Below are positions 35,626-47,150 of a stretch of 64,000 nt of DNA, in pieces. Under the pieces are notes generated by a model. That model worked only from the letters and a program-made list of their open reading frames with translations. It ran no database searches and had not been told where the DNA came from. The stretch comes from Acanthosoma haemorrhoidale. Its lineage: Eukaryota; Arthropoda; Insecta; Hemiptera; Acanthosomatidae. Both the position numbers and the translations under genes were made by a program. Where the stretch lies: NCBI GenBank assembly GCA_930367205.1, contig OV884015.1, forward strand, positions 107,758,509 through 107,822,508. The letters run 5' to 3'. Numbering within the stretch: position 1 is the first letter of the stretch; each line of letters starts with the position of its first letter.

Positions 35626-36000
35626 CACGATTGATTATACAGCTCATCAGAAATCACAATTTAAAATTTAAATTCCTTGCAACCAGCAAGGAATAGGCTT
35701 TAAATAATGAATCAACAGTTATGTATGAGTATTACAATTATAATATACCGTTGTTAACATTAAAAATAACAATTTTTCTTACTGTTATCGTATTCATTTT
35801 TAAATTTACGACAAAATTTACACTTGCGTCAGACATTGTTTCTACGGAGAAGTGTTATATGAATGTTGTGCCAACTACTTCACCACAAATAAATAGAAGT
35901 TATTCTTTCCTCGGACCAGAAAACCCCCCTCCTACCTTTCCATATTTCATCAATAAGTCTTCGGCGTCCGAATAGAGAGAGGGGACTAATTCACGATCCT
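35626..36000. other. Unassigned region with one 84-codon frame
   Basis: The plus-strand frame at 35721-35975 begins with a hydrophobic stretch (about residues 9-35) and ends PPPTFPYFINKSSASE. I do not recognise it and found no supporting splice or promoter signals, so chance is the default reading. Confidence 0.3.
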
Positions 36001-36035
36001 GACAAGGGGCGCGGGCATAGCCCTAAATAATGCAG

Positions 36036-36450
36036 AAAGTCTGAGCTTTTTCAGACAGTCGGAACCAAACACTTGTGCACAAAGTGAACTCTCTTCACTG
36101 GCGCTTGTTGCTCTGCTCGAATCATGGTTTTCTTATTGAACTACCTCTCTTTCCTAACCTTGCTTTGTTTTAGTCCAGCTTTGTCAGACCACAAACTTTC
36201 CTAGTGGGATTCTCTGCCTTCGTCTCGCTAAAACTAGCACCTCCTTGGAAGAGATCACTTCCTTCCGGGCGAAAGTCCCTGGGGCCCTACAAACCTAGTA
36301 CCTTACCTAGTTACCTAGTAGCGTCTCCCCCAGCGATACTTTGGGATCTGGACGGTTTTCGCCTTAAACTCGATACCGAGTGTGAACTCGTGGACAAGAG
36401 CAAGTAAACTACCTGGCCTGTACCTCTTCTGAACATAGTGCACTGTAGAG
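36036..36450 (+). repeat. Promoter-bearing dispersed repeat, copy 2
   Basis: This copy shares GTTTTAGTCCAGCTTTGTCAG-type sequence (written here as landmarks only), GTGGGATTCTCTGCCTTCG, CTAAAACTAGCACCTCCTTGG, and, with copy 3, GATACCGAGTGTGAA. An upstream AT box (CTAAATAATG, near 36024) sits where the TATA boxes of the other copies lie. AATAAACAAA follows at about 36469. Confidence 0.55.
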
Positions 36451-37039
36451 GCTTTTGGGGTAAGATCAATAAACAAAATTCGAATTAAGCAGCAAGAAAA
36501 GGTTTATGGCCATGGCCAGGGTCGACGAGACCTTCCTGGCGTGCACCCTAAACAATAAATATTAAACAACGCCATTAAAGTCGCATAAAATGAAGATGTA
36601 ATGACAGAAATTATGGGGGAAAAATTCCTTCCCTGTTGACTGATCGGTATTATCTTGTCATTTATTAGATGTTTAAAGATAAATCAGTATTACGGGGTAT
36701 TATTGTCTGCTATTCGGTGTAAAGTCAATTTTCTTCTACAGTAGTCATTTCCTTCAACTAGTATGGTTCGCTGATTCTTTGTTTTATTTTTTTTTTAATA
36801 TTTATTCATCAGGACTTTATCTATCAGACTAAAAAATAGTCTAATTTCTAATATTTCTTCATTGGTTTTATCCTACTTCTGACTCCTTCTCAGTCAAGAG
36901 TGTTATTTCAATCTTAAAACTTGGCTCAATGTGCAATGTTTCTAACAAGTAAAGCTGATTTGTATTAATGGTGGTTTTAAAATTGAATGTAGCCATATTT
37001 ACTGTAGTCGGAGAAGAGAATGTTTAAACTTCATGATGT

Positions 37040-37560
37040 CAGTTCATGATGTTTAAACCCTTCATAACGACCTTAATATACCCTACATTCTAGAACTCAT
37101 CCCTTCTAAGTTTATGAAATTCCACAGTAGCCTTTCCAACCACCCTAATCCTGTAGCACAGTCATTGCACTGCGCCACTCATCCCTATAATCCTCCTCGG
37201 AGACTGAAACGGCAGTGGCCTCGTGACCTGCTATAAACGCGTGACAGCTGAGGTCCTGGCAATGGCCAGTTACTCCAATCATGTCCTGAGCGTCTGTGGC
37301 TCTCGTGCTCTTGGTCAGCCTCCACTGGCTAGTATCCGGTGACGCGGCTGACGGAGGAGCGTGGGGGACTTCCCAAGACTCCGCTTTCTCTTCGCATGTG
37401 GATTTAGGAGGTCTATGGGCTGTCTGTAAATATTGTATGAATGAGTGAGTGAATGATGAATTGTAAATATGGTATGAATGAGAGCGTTCATCGCAATTAC
37501 TGATTGCCTTATAAAAGGCAGATTGTGATTATAGCCCAATAAAGAGTATAAAAAGAGAAA
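37040..37560 (+). mobile_element. Jockey-clade LINE 3' fragment with 14-bp target duplication
   Basis: The plus strand encodes the end of ORF2 from about 37060 (LHNDLNIPYILELIPSKF, then LSNHPNPVAQSLHCATHPYN and PPRRLKRQWPRDLL, stop near 37234), followed by the family 3' UTR and AATAAAGAG (37539). The exact duplication AAACTTCATGATGT flanks it at 37026-37039 and 37561-37574. The first 16 or so bases after the left duplication repeat part of the target (TTCATGATGTTTAAA), which suggests a template jump at the 5' end. The frame is intact across this piece, so the copy is fairly young. Confidence 0.9.
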
Positions 37561-37579
37561 AAACTTCATGATGTGGATA

Positions 37580-38330
37580 TTGGTATTGTTTTAATTCATT
37601 GTACAAATAAGCAGACATTTATCAACAAACGTTAAGCATCTCGTTATAAAATTTCATGGTTATAGGTCTAGCAGACTGATAATCACAGACTAACTAAACA
37701 GTACTTCAATATTTCGGCCATATTATGAAATACAAGTCGCACAGAGGCGTTGACAATATCCGACAATATAGGAGGGTGCATATACAATGTGCCACACATC
37801 CCTTAGATCCCGATCTCTCAATTCAGGCAATTGTAAAGGATCCATTATGTTGGAACAAAAGAGATATCTCACGGTCGCTGAAATTATCTTACGGTAGGGT
37901 CTCTGGATATGATCTGATTGCTTCGAAGGTCTGCCCTAATTTATAAAGCCATTCGGCCAACCAGTCCATTCGAAGCATTGAAATCGTTTCTTATTATACT
38001 AATACGGTATACTAAAGGATTACATTTAAACGCAAGTTCATTTTTGTAAAATACTTTAATTTTAACTACCAAAATAGTAAAATTTCTCGTAAAATGAGAT
38101 GTATTCCCTATGCACAAAGTTTTAAGTTTAAAATTTGATCTTTTATCTTTGATCTTTGATTGAAAAGTTTGATCTTTTCAAAATGTACATATATATGTAA
38201 ATATGTGTTATATTGTGCAATTGACATTTCCTCAGAATCAAAGACTCGAGTTTTGGACAGTAAACAGTAAAAAAATTACCGCAGACAAACAATTGGTGCC
38301 ATTTGTATCTAAATACTAAAGCGTCTTCCA
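37580..38330. other. Intergenic sequence
   Basis: There is no recognisable feature. A 73-codon frame at 37725-37946 has no motif. Confidence 0.5.
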
Positions 38331-38331
38331 T

Positions 38332-39581
38332 AATAGGGACTTCCAAAATTTGGACAGTTTATAGCGGCCATATTGTTGAAGCTGCATCTGTCAAATTGGC
38401 TTTTATTCATTCAGTCTGTTTTGCCAAATCACCATGGACGGATATAGCGTTCAACAACACGTGCGAATAATAAAATTGTATTATCAATATGGGTGTTCTG
38501 TTCGGGCAACGTTCCGCGGTCGCCATAACCGTCCTACCGAGAGCACTATTCGCAGTGTGGTGGATAAATTTGAGTCCACTGGTTCAGTAAATAAACAACC
38601 AACACCCGTACGTCGACGAAACGCAAGATCTGCCGAAAATATCGCCGTTGTCCGTGAGAGTGTGCAGGAGAATCCGAGGCAGTCGATTTCGCGTCGCTCA
38701 CAAGAACCCGGCCTTTCGCAATCCACAACATAGCGAATTTTGCGTCGTGACTTGGGCCTGCACCCGTACAAAATTCAACTGACCCAGGAGCTGAAGGTAA
38801 ACGGCCATAGACAACGACGTGTGTTCGCTGAATGGGCCCTGGAGCAGTTGGAAACTGACCCTGATTTTCATCGAAAAATCATCTTCAGCGATGAGGCCCA
38901 TTTCTGGATGAATGGGTGCGTAAACAAACAAAATTGTCGAATTTGGGACGATACCAATCCACATGAGATCCAAGAGCGTCCAATGCATCCCGAAAACGTC
39001 ACTGTTTGGTGTGAAGTTTGGGCTGGCGTCGTCATTTGTCCATATTTCTTTGAGAACGACGTTGGCCAGCCCATCACCGTCGACGGCGAGCGCTATAGGT
39101 CGATGATTACCAACTTCTTTTAGTCTGAATTGGATGATTTGGACACCAACGACATGTGGTTTCAACAGGACGGCACTACATGCCACATTGGAGAGTCTGC
39201 ACGAGCGATTTGAGGGCATGGTCATCTCAGGTGGAGGTAATGTGAACAGGCCACCGAGAGCGTGCGATTTGACCCCGTTTCCCTTTCTTGTGGGGTTTTC
39301 TTAAGTCGCAGGTCTATGCGAATAAGTCACAAATCACAGCGGTCCTCAAAGCCAACATAACCCATGCCATCGGTCAAATTCAGCCTGGTTTATGCGCCAG
39401 AGTCATGGAAAATTGGACATTTTTCGACATCGAAGCCGCGCGGACATTTTCACGATGTTATATTCCATACATAATGGCATCAATAGGCCTTTCAAACGAA
39501 TAAAAAATGTTGATGATATCTCACACACACTTTAATTTATTAAAATTTAAAGACAGGAAGCGCTTAATGAAAGACCCTTTA
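38332..39581 (+). mobile_element. DDxD transposon C, nearly full length
   Basis: This element belongs to a lineage related to transposons A and B but is diverged from them. The ends are approximate: the left AATAGGGACTTCC and right GAAAGACCCTTTA match only loosely. The transposase gene is described separately. It lies about 100 bp inside the left end and is followed by about 80 bp of AT-rich sequence. Confidence 0.7.
38434..39501 (+). pseudogene. DDxD transposase with two TAG stops and a frameshift
   Basis: Starting at the ATG at 38434, one frame covers most of a transposase of about 350 residues. It has an N-terminal helix-turn-helix (MDGYSVQQHVRIIKLYYQYG, ESTIRSVVDKFESTGSV, RRRNARSAENIAVVRESV), then TAG at 38731-38733. 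The same frame continues with LGLHPYKIQLTQELK, ALEQLETDPDF, the first catalytic Asp in IIFSDEAHFW, NKQNCRIW, ENVTVWCEVWAG and ITVDGERYRSMI, to TAG at 39121-39123. It then runs on to MWFQQDGTTCH (second Asp). A deletion after TCH shifts the frame, and the third Asp region (RACDLTPF) and the C-terminus (QVYANKSQITAVLK) are in another frame. It is inactive. Confidence 0.85.
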
Positions 39582-39589
39582 TAATTACT

Positions 39590-40695
39590 CAGAAAATTCT
39601 ACATTTTATTTAGTAAAGCATCGCATTCAATAAACATGGCTTTTTAATAAGTAAAAGAATTGTATATTACTATAACATTAATGCCGTCAAGAGTTCGTTG
39701 TATTTTGAATAAAAGGCTGGTTTTAGTCACAATACTTTACAATATTAGATACACATAATATACATTAGATACTCTAAGTGGTTCACCTAATTTAGGGCTG
39801 ATTACATACAAACTAGCTGAGATGATTAAAAAAGCAGGTGAAGGAATCACGTTAAAAAAAAAAACAATCATCTCAAATAAAACACCCCATTCAAACTAAA
39901 CATCGTTGCTGAGCTCACAGAATAGAATGAGGACAATGTAAAGGACCGAATGTTGGGACTACAAACCGGAAACTGGAGATAAGCAAGGTCACACGGTTTC
40001 CGGGAGGAAAGCAACTTCTACCAACATACAAGAGAGGAAGGGCTCACAAAGTCACCTTAGAGCCCACTAGAGACAGTTTCTTCCTCACAAAGGAACTCGA
40101 GACTACAGAAATAAAACTAGACTCCTTTAGAACCAAGAGCATGAACAAAATACATGAAATAGTAAGTACACCCCCTCCTACTTAGAAAAGTCGAGTTAAG
40201 AACCCTCCTTGAACATGTTTTAACATTATTAATGAATAACAACAACATGTAACTTTATACAACATTGTAAAATACAACTGTTTAGGCCATATCATTGAGT
40301 ATTGTAAGTACTTGTTATTGTTTTTCAATTTCTTTGTTTATAAACAATTTTTAACGTCAAACCTTTAGCACGTATTAAATTTCGTTCCTCGTAATGAAAT
40401 TCCATGTATATGAATCCTAACTCTGTAAAGGACGCTCGTGTTAATTTTTAAAAGATGTAAAAATATATTACCACATATTTGGGCAACCATGTTGACTTCT
40501 CGCCCTGTCTAGCCTGTGAAAAGGATTAAATACGACAGTAGGCCTATGACTGTTTCATTAAACCAAGGTTTGTTTATCGAGTTGGAACACTAGTGGTTTT
40601 TCGTTTGTGCAAGTCACCAATGACTTCAACTATCCTCTATTATTAATCGTGTATTGCGATTGGCTTTCCATATATAGATATATAGATATATATAT
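39590..40695. other. AT-rich intergenic sequence
   Basis: I see no gene or repeat that I recognise. Confidence 0.5.
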
Positions 40696-40699
40696 GTAG

Positions 40700-40795
40700 A
40701 TATATAATAGAACCATTTACAACAGGAATGGAATTGAACTTTGAGTCAAAACTCACTGTAGCGACCGCTACCCTATACTCTAGTGTATAAATATT
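40700..40795 (-). repeat. tRNA-derived SINE with TATC-type tail
   Basis: On the minus strand, an A-box-like TAGGGTAGCGG (about 40765-40776) is followed 25-35 bases later by AGTTCAATTCC (40730-40740), close to the B-box consensus. The 3' side runs into a TATATATCTA repeat (40671-40707), a common SINE tail. The anticodon arm is degenerate. Confidence 0.4.
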
Positions 40796-41011
40796 GTAAA
40801 TTAATTTAAACAAACGTAAATAACATAAATAAGTCATTGTAAATGTTGTAAACAATAAAGAAATCGCAGCTGCAAGGGCTGGAGACCCTTAACCGGGTCA
40901 GGTATTAGTGACTCAGGCCAGGCCTGTCAAAGAACAAAGGCCACCACATACTGGGCTGTCATTGGCCACAACAACGAGTCCCACGATTGGGCACTAATGA
41001 AGGAAGCCTAC

Positions 41012-41470
41012 TATAAATAGACCGGGGTCTTTAGCTGTAATTCATTCTCCAGACGACTAGCTAACTGAATGCGGTTGCGCTGATGTTCAAGAACTTGGCC
41101 TTCTCATTTATGAAACCCTCTACACCTCTCTCTCCCTCACCTCACTATGTTTTAGTCCGGCCTTGTCAGACCCCACACTCTTCTAGTGGGATTCTCTGCC
41201 TTTACCTCGCTAAAACTAGCAGCTCCTTGGGAGAGACCTCTACCGCGGGGACAACGGTTGTCGTGACCCTGCAAATTTACTAAGTAGTGTCTCCCACGGC
41301 AATCCAGTCTGCCTCTCTCCGGGTCACACTCGCTTTTGGGATCCGGATGGATTTCGCCTACCCTCAGATACCGAGTGCGAATTTGTGGTCATTCCAAGAC
41401 CACACAAACTACCCATACTACCTACCCTATTCCTCTTCTCCTGAACAGAGTGGATTGTCAGGGCACATGC
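41012..41470 (+). repeat. Promoter-bearing dispersed repeat, copy 3
   Basis: A clean TATAAATA box (41012-41019) lies upstream of TTCATTCTCCAGACG and the family landmarks TTTTAGTCCGGCCTTGTCAG, GTGGGATTCTCTGCCTT, CTAAAACTAGCAGCTCCTTGG and GATACCGAGTGCGAA. Copy 3 has the best core promoter of the three. Short open frames here (41083-41283 and 41287-41554) do not match across copies and are not called. Confidence 0.6.
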
Positions 41471-41869
41471 CTATCAAACATGGAGTCAGATAGTAAGACC
41501 GTCATGAAACGACCTAATCAACCCTCACTTCGTCACCAGGGCTGGGGTAACTAGGCAGCCCCCTCGTGACGACCCGACACTCAACAACACGGATCTCCAT
41601 CAACAAGACTGGACTAATCACACATCACCAGCTGGGCCAAAGGACGTCGGCTTTGATTTAGATGATGACGCGGCATGATAAACCAGTTACCTGTTGTACC
41701 AGGGTATTTAACTATTCATTTGTTGATAATTCCACAATTACTTTATAAGTTTATTGATATAGACATTTTTTTTATCTTTTATTTTAGTTTAAAGCAGGAC
41801 AATATTTATCATACAAAAGTATTCCAATTAACTTTCTAATATTTACGTTTCTAAATGTTTATACTTCAG

Positions 41870-42118
41870 CCTTCACTGGCCCTTATCCAGTGACGCGGCT
41901 GACAGAGGAGCGTGGGGTACTTCCCAAGACTCCGCTTCCTCTTTAGTATGCGAAGGAGGTCACCATGTGGACTTGGGAGGTCTCTGCGCTGTTTGTAAAT
42001 ACTGTATGAATGAGCAAGTGAATGAAAATTGTAAATGTGGTGTGAATGAGAACATTTATTACAATTACTTATTGCCTAATAAGGCAGATTGTAATTTTAT
42101 CATAATAAAGTTGTTTAT
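41870..42118 (+). mobile_element. Jockey LINE 3' UTR fragment
   Basis: The fragment runs from CTTCACTGGCCCTTATCCAG through GTGACGCGGCTGAC, ACTTCCCAAGACTCCGCTTC and CTAATAAGGCAGATTG to AATAAAGTTG (about 42105). The 50 bases upstream (41822-41870) also match those upstream of the fragment at 42935, so the two share a common 5' junction. Confidence 0.8.
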
Positions 42119-42281
42119 CTATCTAATATTTATACCAATGAAAGACAATGGTATATTTTTCCTTTATATTATGTAGTAAGGTTTCTTTCTTTCTTTTTTT
42201 TTTTCTTTTTGTAAAATATGTTGTATTATACAGTATCAAAAAATGATTAAAAGAAGCATTTGGTATCTTAGGTATCACCAG

Positions 42282-42326
42282 CAATTAATTTTCTTGAATG
42301 AAAAATTCATTCAAGAAAATTAATTG
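42282..42326. repeat. Perfect hairpin, 21-bp arms
   Basis: The arm 42282-42302 (CAATTAATTTTCTTGAATGA plus A) is exactly complementary to 42306-42326, with the loop AAA. It has no T-run and no neighbouring gene that would make it a terminator. It is probably a decayed MITE core or a replication-slippage palindrome. Confidence 0.9.
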
Positions 42327-42934
42327 TGTTCCATTCAATAGATTTTCAGCGTTATTATTGAAAGGTGAGGTGGTGCTAGGGTGCGAATTTGTTACTTTAA
42401 CAAATAATCGAAATTTATTCTTACTGACCGGAAGGGTTTATTGAAATTAATAGAGCACCTTTTGCCTCTCAACAGCTTTAATCATTCAATCCCGAACGTT
42501 TTCGGCGGTCTACTCCGCGGTTCAAGCTTTTAGTAATTATATCACTTAGACTTACAGATAAACATAAACACCTGCCAAGCAATTAACCTGGGAGAGGATA
42601 AATATGATTATAGTGTAAGATACACATGTTGCTACAAGCGTTAACAGGCCAGAAGTCGTGCGTGGGGTTACGCGATCATCGCCCAATGTTTCATCTGGGT
42701 GTACAACAGTCATTTCCAGATCGCCAGTAACGGGTAATGGGGGGGGGAGGGAGGGTAAATAATACCTTAAAAAAATCCGATTCCAAGCACAGTTTATCTC
42801 TAACTTTCCACAGTGAAGAGTCATAAGAACCAAAAGTTGAGTAATGGTTTAAATAAAATTGGAATAATAGGTCAGTCACATTTTCGGCAACATTCCAATT
42901 AACTTCATAATATTAACGTTTCTTAATGTTTATA

Positions 42935-43000
42935 CCTAAGCCTTCGCTGGCTCTTATCCAGTGACGCGGCTGACGGAGGAGCGTGGGGGACTTCCCAAGA
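42935..43000 (+). mobile_element. Short Jockey LINE 3' UTR piece
   Basis: Only CTTCGCTGGCTCTTATCCAG through GGGGGACTTCCCAAGA is present; the rest of the tail is missing. The upstream bases 42893-42934 resemble 41822-41870. Confidence 0.7.
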
Positions 43001-43473
43001 TATTATTTTGATAAACACACTTCACGCCGACACCACCCCATCAACATACATTTCAAAACAAAATGAATTTATGTACTCAGGTACTCATCATATTTTGTGG
43101 AGTTGGATAATGAATCTTCAACATTTTTGTTATTTTTCCAGCTTAGCAGTATAGTCAAACTTGAATTAGTTTCCTTTAATCCTTTAATTGTCTTTTGATT
43201 CGTTAGTGCTAAACAGGCCGGGACCACCGAGTAGAGCTCTGCTGTACGATGTCCCACTACGAGGTTGTCAGAAGGCCCAGGACGAAATCATCGAGCCAAG
43301 ATTCCTTGGTTACCAGTGGACCAAAAACCAAAAAAAGATATCATTTATTTTTTATTTAATCTTTACTGGACAAGGCTTACTACCAGAACCGCAACGCCAA
43401 AGCTACGATGGAATTCTATCCTGTAACGTTTATATTAGTTCGTAATACACAAAATAGGCACTTTTGATTATAC

Positions 43474-44105
43474 TAAAAGTTCTGAGAACAATAGTAAATG
43501 CCCCTTATTATGTCAGCAACAAAACCCTTCATAACGATCTTAACATACATTATTGAACTCATCCCTTCCAAGTATATGAAATTCCATAGTAGCCTCTCCA
43601 ACTACCCTAATCCCGTAGCACCGAAATCCCGTAAAACCCTTCATAACGATCTTAACATACATTATTGAACTCATCCCTTCCAAGTATATGAAATTCCATA
43701 GTAGCCTCTCCAACTACCCTAATCCCGTAGCACAGTCATTGCACTGCGCCACTCATCCCTATAATCCTCCTCGGAGACTGAAACGGCAGTGGCCTCGTGA
43801 CCTGCTATAAATGCTTCACAGTGAGAGCGCTGGCAATGGCCAGTTTCTATAATCATGTCCTGAGCGTCTGTGGCTCTCGCGCTCTTCGTCAACCTCCACT
43901 GGCTCGTATCCGGTGACGCGGCTGACGGACGAGCGTGGGGGGGACTTCCCAAGACTCCGCTTCCTCTTTCGCGTGCGAGTGAGGTGACAAACATGTGGAT
44001 TTGGGTGGCCTCTGGGCTTTTGTGAATATTGTATGAATGGGAACATTTATCTCAATTATTTATTACCTAATAAGGCAGATTGTAATTTAAGCACAATAAA
44101 GAATT
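43474..44105 (+). mobile_element. Jockey LINE 3' fragment with internal 112-bp duplication
   Basis: The fragment starts in ORF2 with codons for KVLRTIVNAPYYVSNKTLHN. It loses frame by a one-base deletion at CATTATTGA, and then a 112-bp unit is tandemly repeated (43521 and 43633, both starting AAAACCCTTCATAACG). It continues through the end of ORF2 (RRLKRQWPRDLL near 43776-43810), the 3' UTR and AATAAAGAATTG (about 44094). The minus-strand 91-codon frame here is antisense to the LINE. Confidence 0.85.
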
Positions 44106-46795
44106 GTAATTGATTATACTATGGTAGTAGCAAAAAGTAAGGATGGACTGGAGATCTAGTTGAATTCGATAGGTTAGGGCATGTGTTACATAAATTCTTA
44201 AGCAGAACGAGCCATTAAGTAGATATGCAAATGGGAGAAGAACGCCATGAATTGCGAAACCGGTTAAAATCATCAGGAAAAGGCAAAGTTTCCACCAGGA
44301 ACAGAGGCAGAAAGAAAGTCAAATATCCCAATTAGACTAATCCGGCGCACCAGCTAACTCGCTCCCTTTGCACATGAGCCAATTTGTGAGGGCAGAATGG
44401 TTCATGGTTCAGGTGGCCCGGTAATAACTGGTCCCTGTCAGAGGGCCGATGTCAAAGAGATGGCTGACATAGGGCCGATGTCAAAGAGATGGCTGTCATA
44501 GGGAAACTTATGGGGGCGGCTTCACGGTCACTGGCGGCACCAATGGGGCTCGTTTTAGCCTTAAAGGCCTCTTTCTATCATAGCAGAGGAGTAGAAATGA
44601 GGCTCGGTGAAACTTGAAATGTAATTTGCCGTCAAGATGTACAATCCACAACTTGACTCTTGAGGGATCATATAGAGCACAAGAGATGAAACAGACTAGT
44701 TACATATTAACGTAAGTCTTGTCTCCTGCAAAACCAAAGAAAACAACGGACTGTAAAGAACATAGTATAGTTCACATAGAAAGGCACGTAAGCTTTAAAC
44801 AGGATCTTTCCAAGAATTTAAACAAAGCATATTTTTTACTTCCCAGAACATCTCATTACCGTTTGAGAGACACTCCGACTTAAGTGTACAGAGTTCGTTA
44901 TCTTTAGTCATTATTTCAAAGTGCTCTTCTGATCACTTGAGTGGTGGCTATCAATACTCCCATTTTTACTAACGTTTCTTCCATAATCGCTCACATACAC
45001 AGTACATGGACTAGTTATACACATACACGGAATACAAAGCCCAAGACCTTCCAACCCCCGATGAATGTTACCACGCTCGCATGTGAAAATTGAAATAGAG
45101 GTCTTCAATCACACGAGAAGTTATTAGCTAGAAGTCGCCAAGGAAGAAAGCGATTCACGAGTTGCTTAAATCTTTGAAGAAGATTATGGAAATAAGTGGA
45201 TCTGGATAAGGACAGTGTCGGGTATTGGTTGAACAATTGTCGGAGGTGAACAATTGTCGGAAAAGGTGAACAATTGTCGGAGGTGAACAATTGTCGGATT
45301 GCTGTAGTTAATAACATGGACCGTGTTCCATGTACGCGTTAATATCTGACTCCATTTATCGATATGAATGTGTCCCGACAAGACACAGTGTTCAGGATGA
45401 GGTTCAGAGGTTCATAAAGAATAAGACCAGTTTTCAGAGTTCGGGCGAGAGATCGGCAGCGTAATAAGTACAAGTCGCCAGAGGTCTGCTATAGGCTGTG
45501 TGGCAAGTGCCGTCGTAGAGTAGCGGAAGGCTGAGTAGGCATATCGCGACGGTGGTAGCGGCTATCGGTATGTAGAAACTAGAAGAGAATGAAGAGTGGG
45601 CCTACCAGGGGCCAAGTGCCCCTGGTGTGGTTACCAGTGTGGCTCGGAAGACTAAGGAAAATAGAGTAGGGTGAAGAGTGAAATTTACTGATATAAATAT
45701 GATAACCCCCTCCCTCGTGGAAGGCTGGGTCTGTCTGCCCGGAGTAAGTTTTACGATACACAGGTAGTCACTTCCTTTTAGTTTTTATGACCGTTGGGGT
45801 ACAAGGGTGTGTTTTATATGGCTGCCGGAAGGACTGAAGGTCTATTCTAATAGGGGTAAGTGTCCTTTGCCCAGGTTTTATGGTACCAGGTGGCTAATTC
45901 TCTTGGTTTATTGCCGCACCCTTTTAGTTACTTGTCTACGACTTCCGACCTCTCTATGATTTATTACCAGAAGTTATATAGATTTACATTTTCTATTATA
46001 ATACATTATGAACCAGAGTGTAGGGTAATTTACATATATAGTTAGCGGACGCTATAGACAGTTTTACAGGATTTCGTTGAATGGAAGATCAGGGCGTGGA
46101 GATCTCAAGCAGGTTTCGGCAGCTTATTCAAAGGAACATAGTGCCCCATATCAATAGCCCGTATGTAAAAAAAGAAAAAAAGTAAATTAACACTTTTAGT
46201 TATTCTAGCTTTTATTTTTATCTCTCCAAAATGTTACTTTTTTTGACGATATATAATTTAACAGTTTCGCTTGTTGTTCAGGCATCATCAGGAATACAAT
46301 TTGGAAGCAATTTATTGTGTTAATAATTACGTTTAAGAACAATATATATACCGACTGTCTATATTTAAAAGTAATATAATACAAAAATTGGATTGTGATG
46401 AGATATAATTGACGGAATACAAAATAAAAATAGTATTGACTAGCAGTCACTGGTTGAGGTAATGCATTAGGGAGGCTTTGAATGTTATGAGATTATTGTT
46501 AATCGCCAAAAGTCATTAACTAATTATAAAATAACACAATAAGACCCAGAACAAACTCAACCTTCAATGGACTCTCACCACTGTACCGAGATATCTACCT
46601 CACTCCACAATTCCTTCACACAACCTTCAAATTAGCCGCTCCTATCCTAGTAAAAGGATCCTTTTCACTCCTATAAATTCTTTGTGATTTTATTTTTCCT
46701 CATTCCCCTTCTCGAATTTTGAGAGCTTTGGAAAACAAAAAAATTGTTATCGCAGAAAATTAGGTTAAGATTTAGTTTAAATTTGTTTAGTTATA
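44106..46795. other. Mixed unique sequence, no gene recognised
   Basis: The stretch contains a GC-richer block (44330-44680) with a 29-bp tandem duplication (44443-44471 and 44472-44500), a GC-richer stretch near 45390-45560, and the GAACAATTGTCGG cluster at 45231-45297. Short frames lack motifs. It could hold regulatory or unspliced host sequence, but I cannot show it. Confidence 0.45.
45231..45297. repeat. Four copies of GAACAATTGTCGG
   Basis: Exact 13-bp copies begin at 45231, 45248, 45268 and 45285 (spacings 17, 20 and 17). Each contains the palindrome CAATTG. It is a compact cluster that could be a binding-site array or simple slippage. Confidence 0.85.
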
Positions 46796-46799
46796 TTTG

Positions 46800-47150
46800 T
46801 ACAATGCAGATCACAATTAGTAGAAAACAGAAATGGTATAAAATGTAGCCAAGCTACAGGAAATATAATGAATCAGTTGTAAATAGATTCGTTTATATAA
46901 TATCTATTTTGTACATATATATTAATTTTATAATTATCGGGGATATGGAAAAAAAAGGAATCATTAATTTTAGTTAACGATTCCTATACTAATAGTTATC
47001 CATAATTTATAATATCACCTTGTTATTATTTATATTAATGTTGGATATGAAGGAAAAAAAAATTGTTAAAATCAGTTTTGTCAGTAAGTTTTAAATGAAG
47101 GGCCTTCATCAAGTATTAAGTCGTTTTTATGCTTGTTATGTTAAAATCTT
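46800..47150 (+). repeat. Dispersed repeat, copy 1 (pairs with 47485-47755)
   Basis: The shared blocks are GTATAAAATGT(A/G)GCCAAGCTACAG, TCAGTAAGTTTTAAATGAAG and CCTTCATCAAGTATTAAGTC, in the same order and orientation. The second copy can be read as CIKCGQATEHIMTNC, a C-C-H-C pattern like that near LINE ORF2 ends, but this is weak. Confidence 0.6.

Noticed and set aside
35721..35975. 84-codon frame with a hydrophobic start as a secreted protein
   Set aside because: There is no homology that I recognise and no promoter or splice evidence; it is listed only as an unassigned frame.
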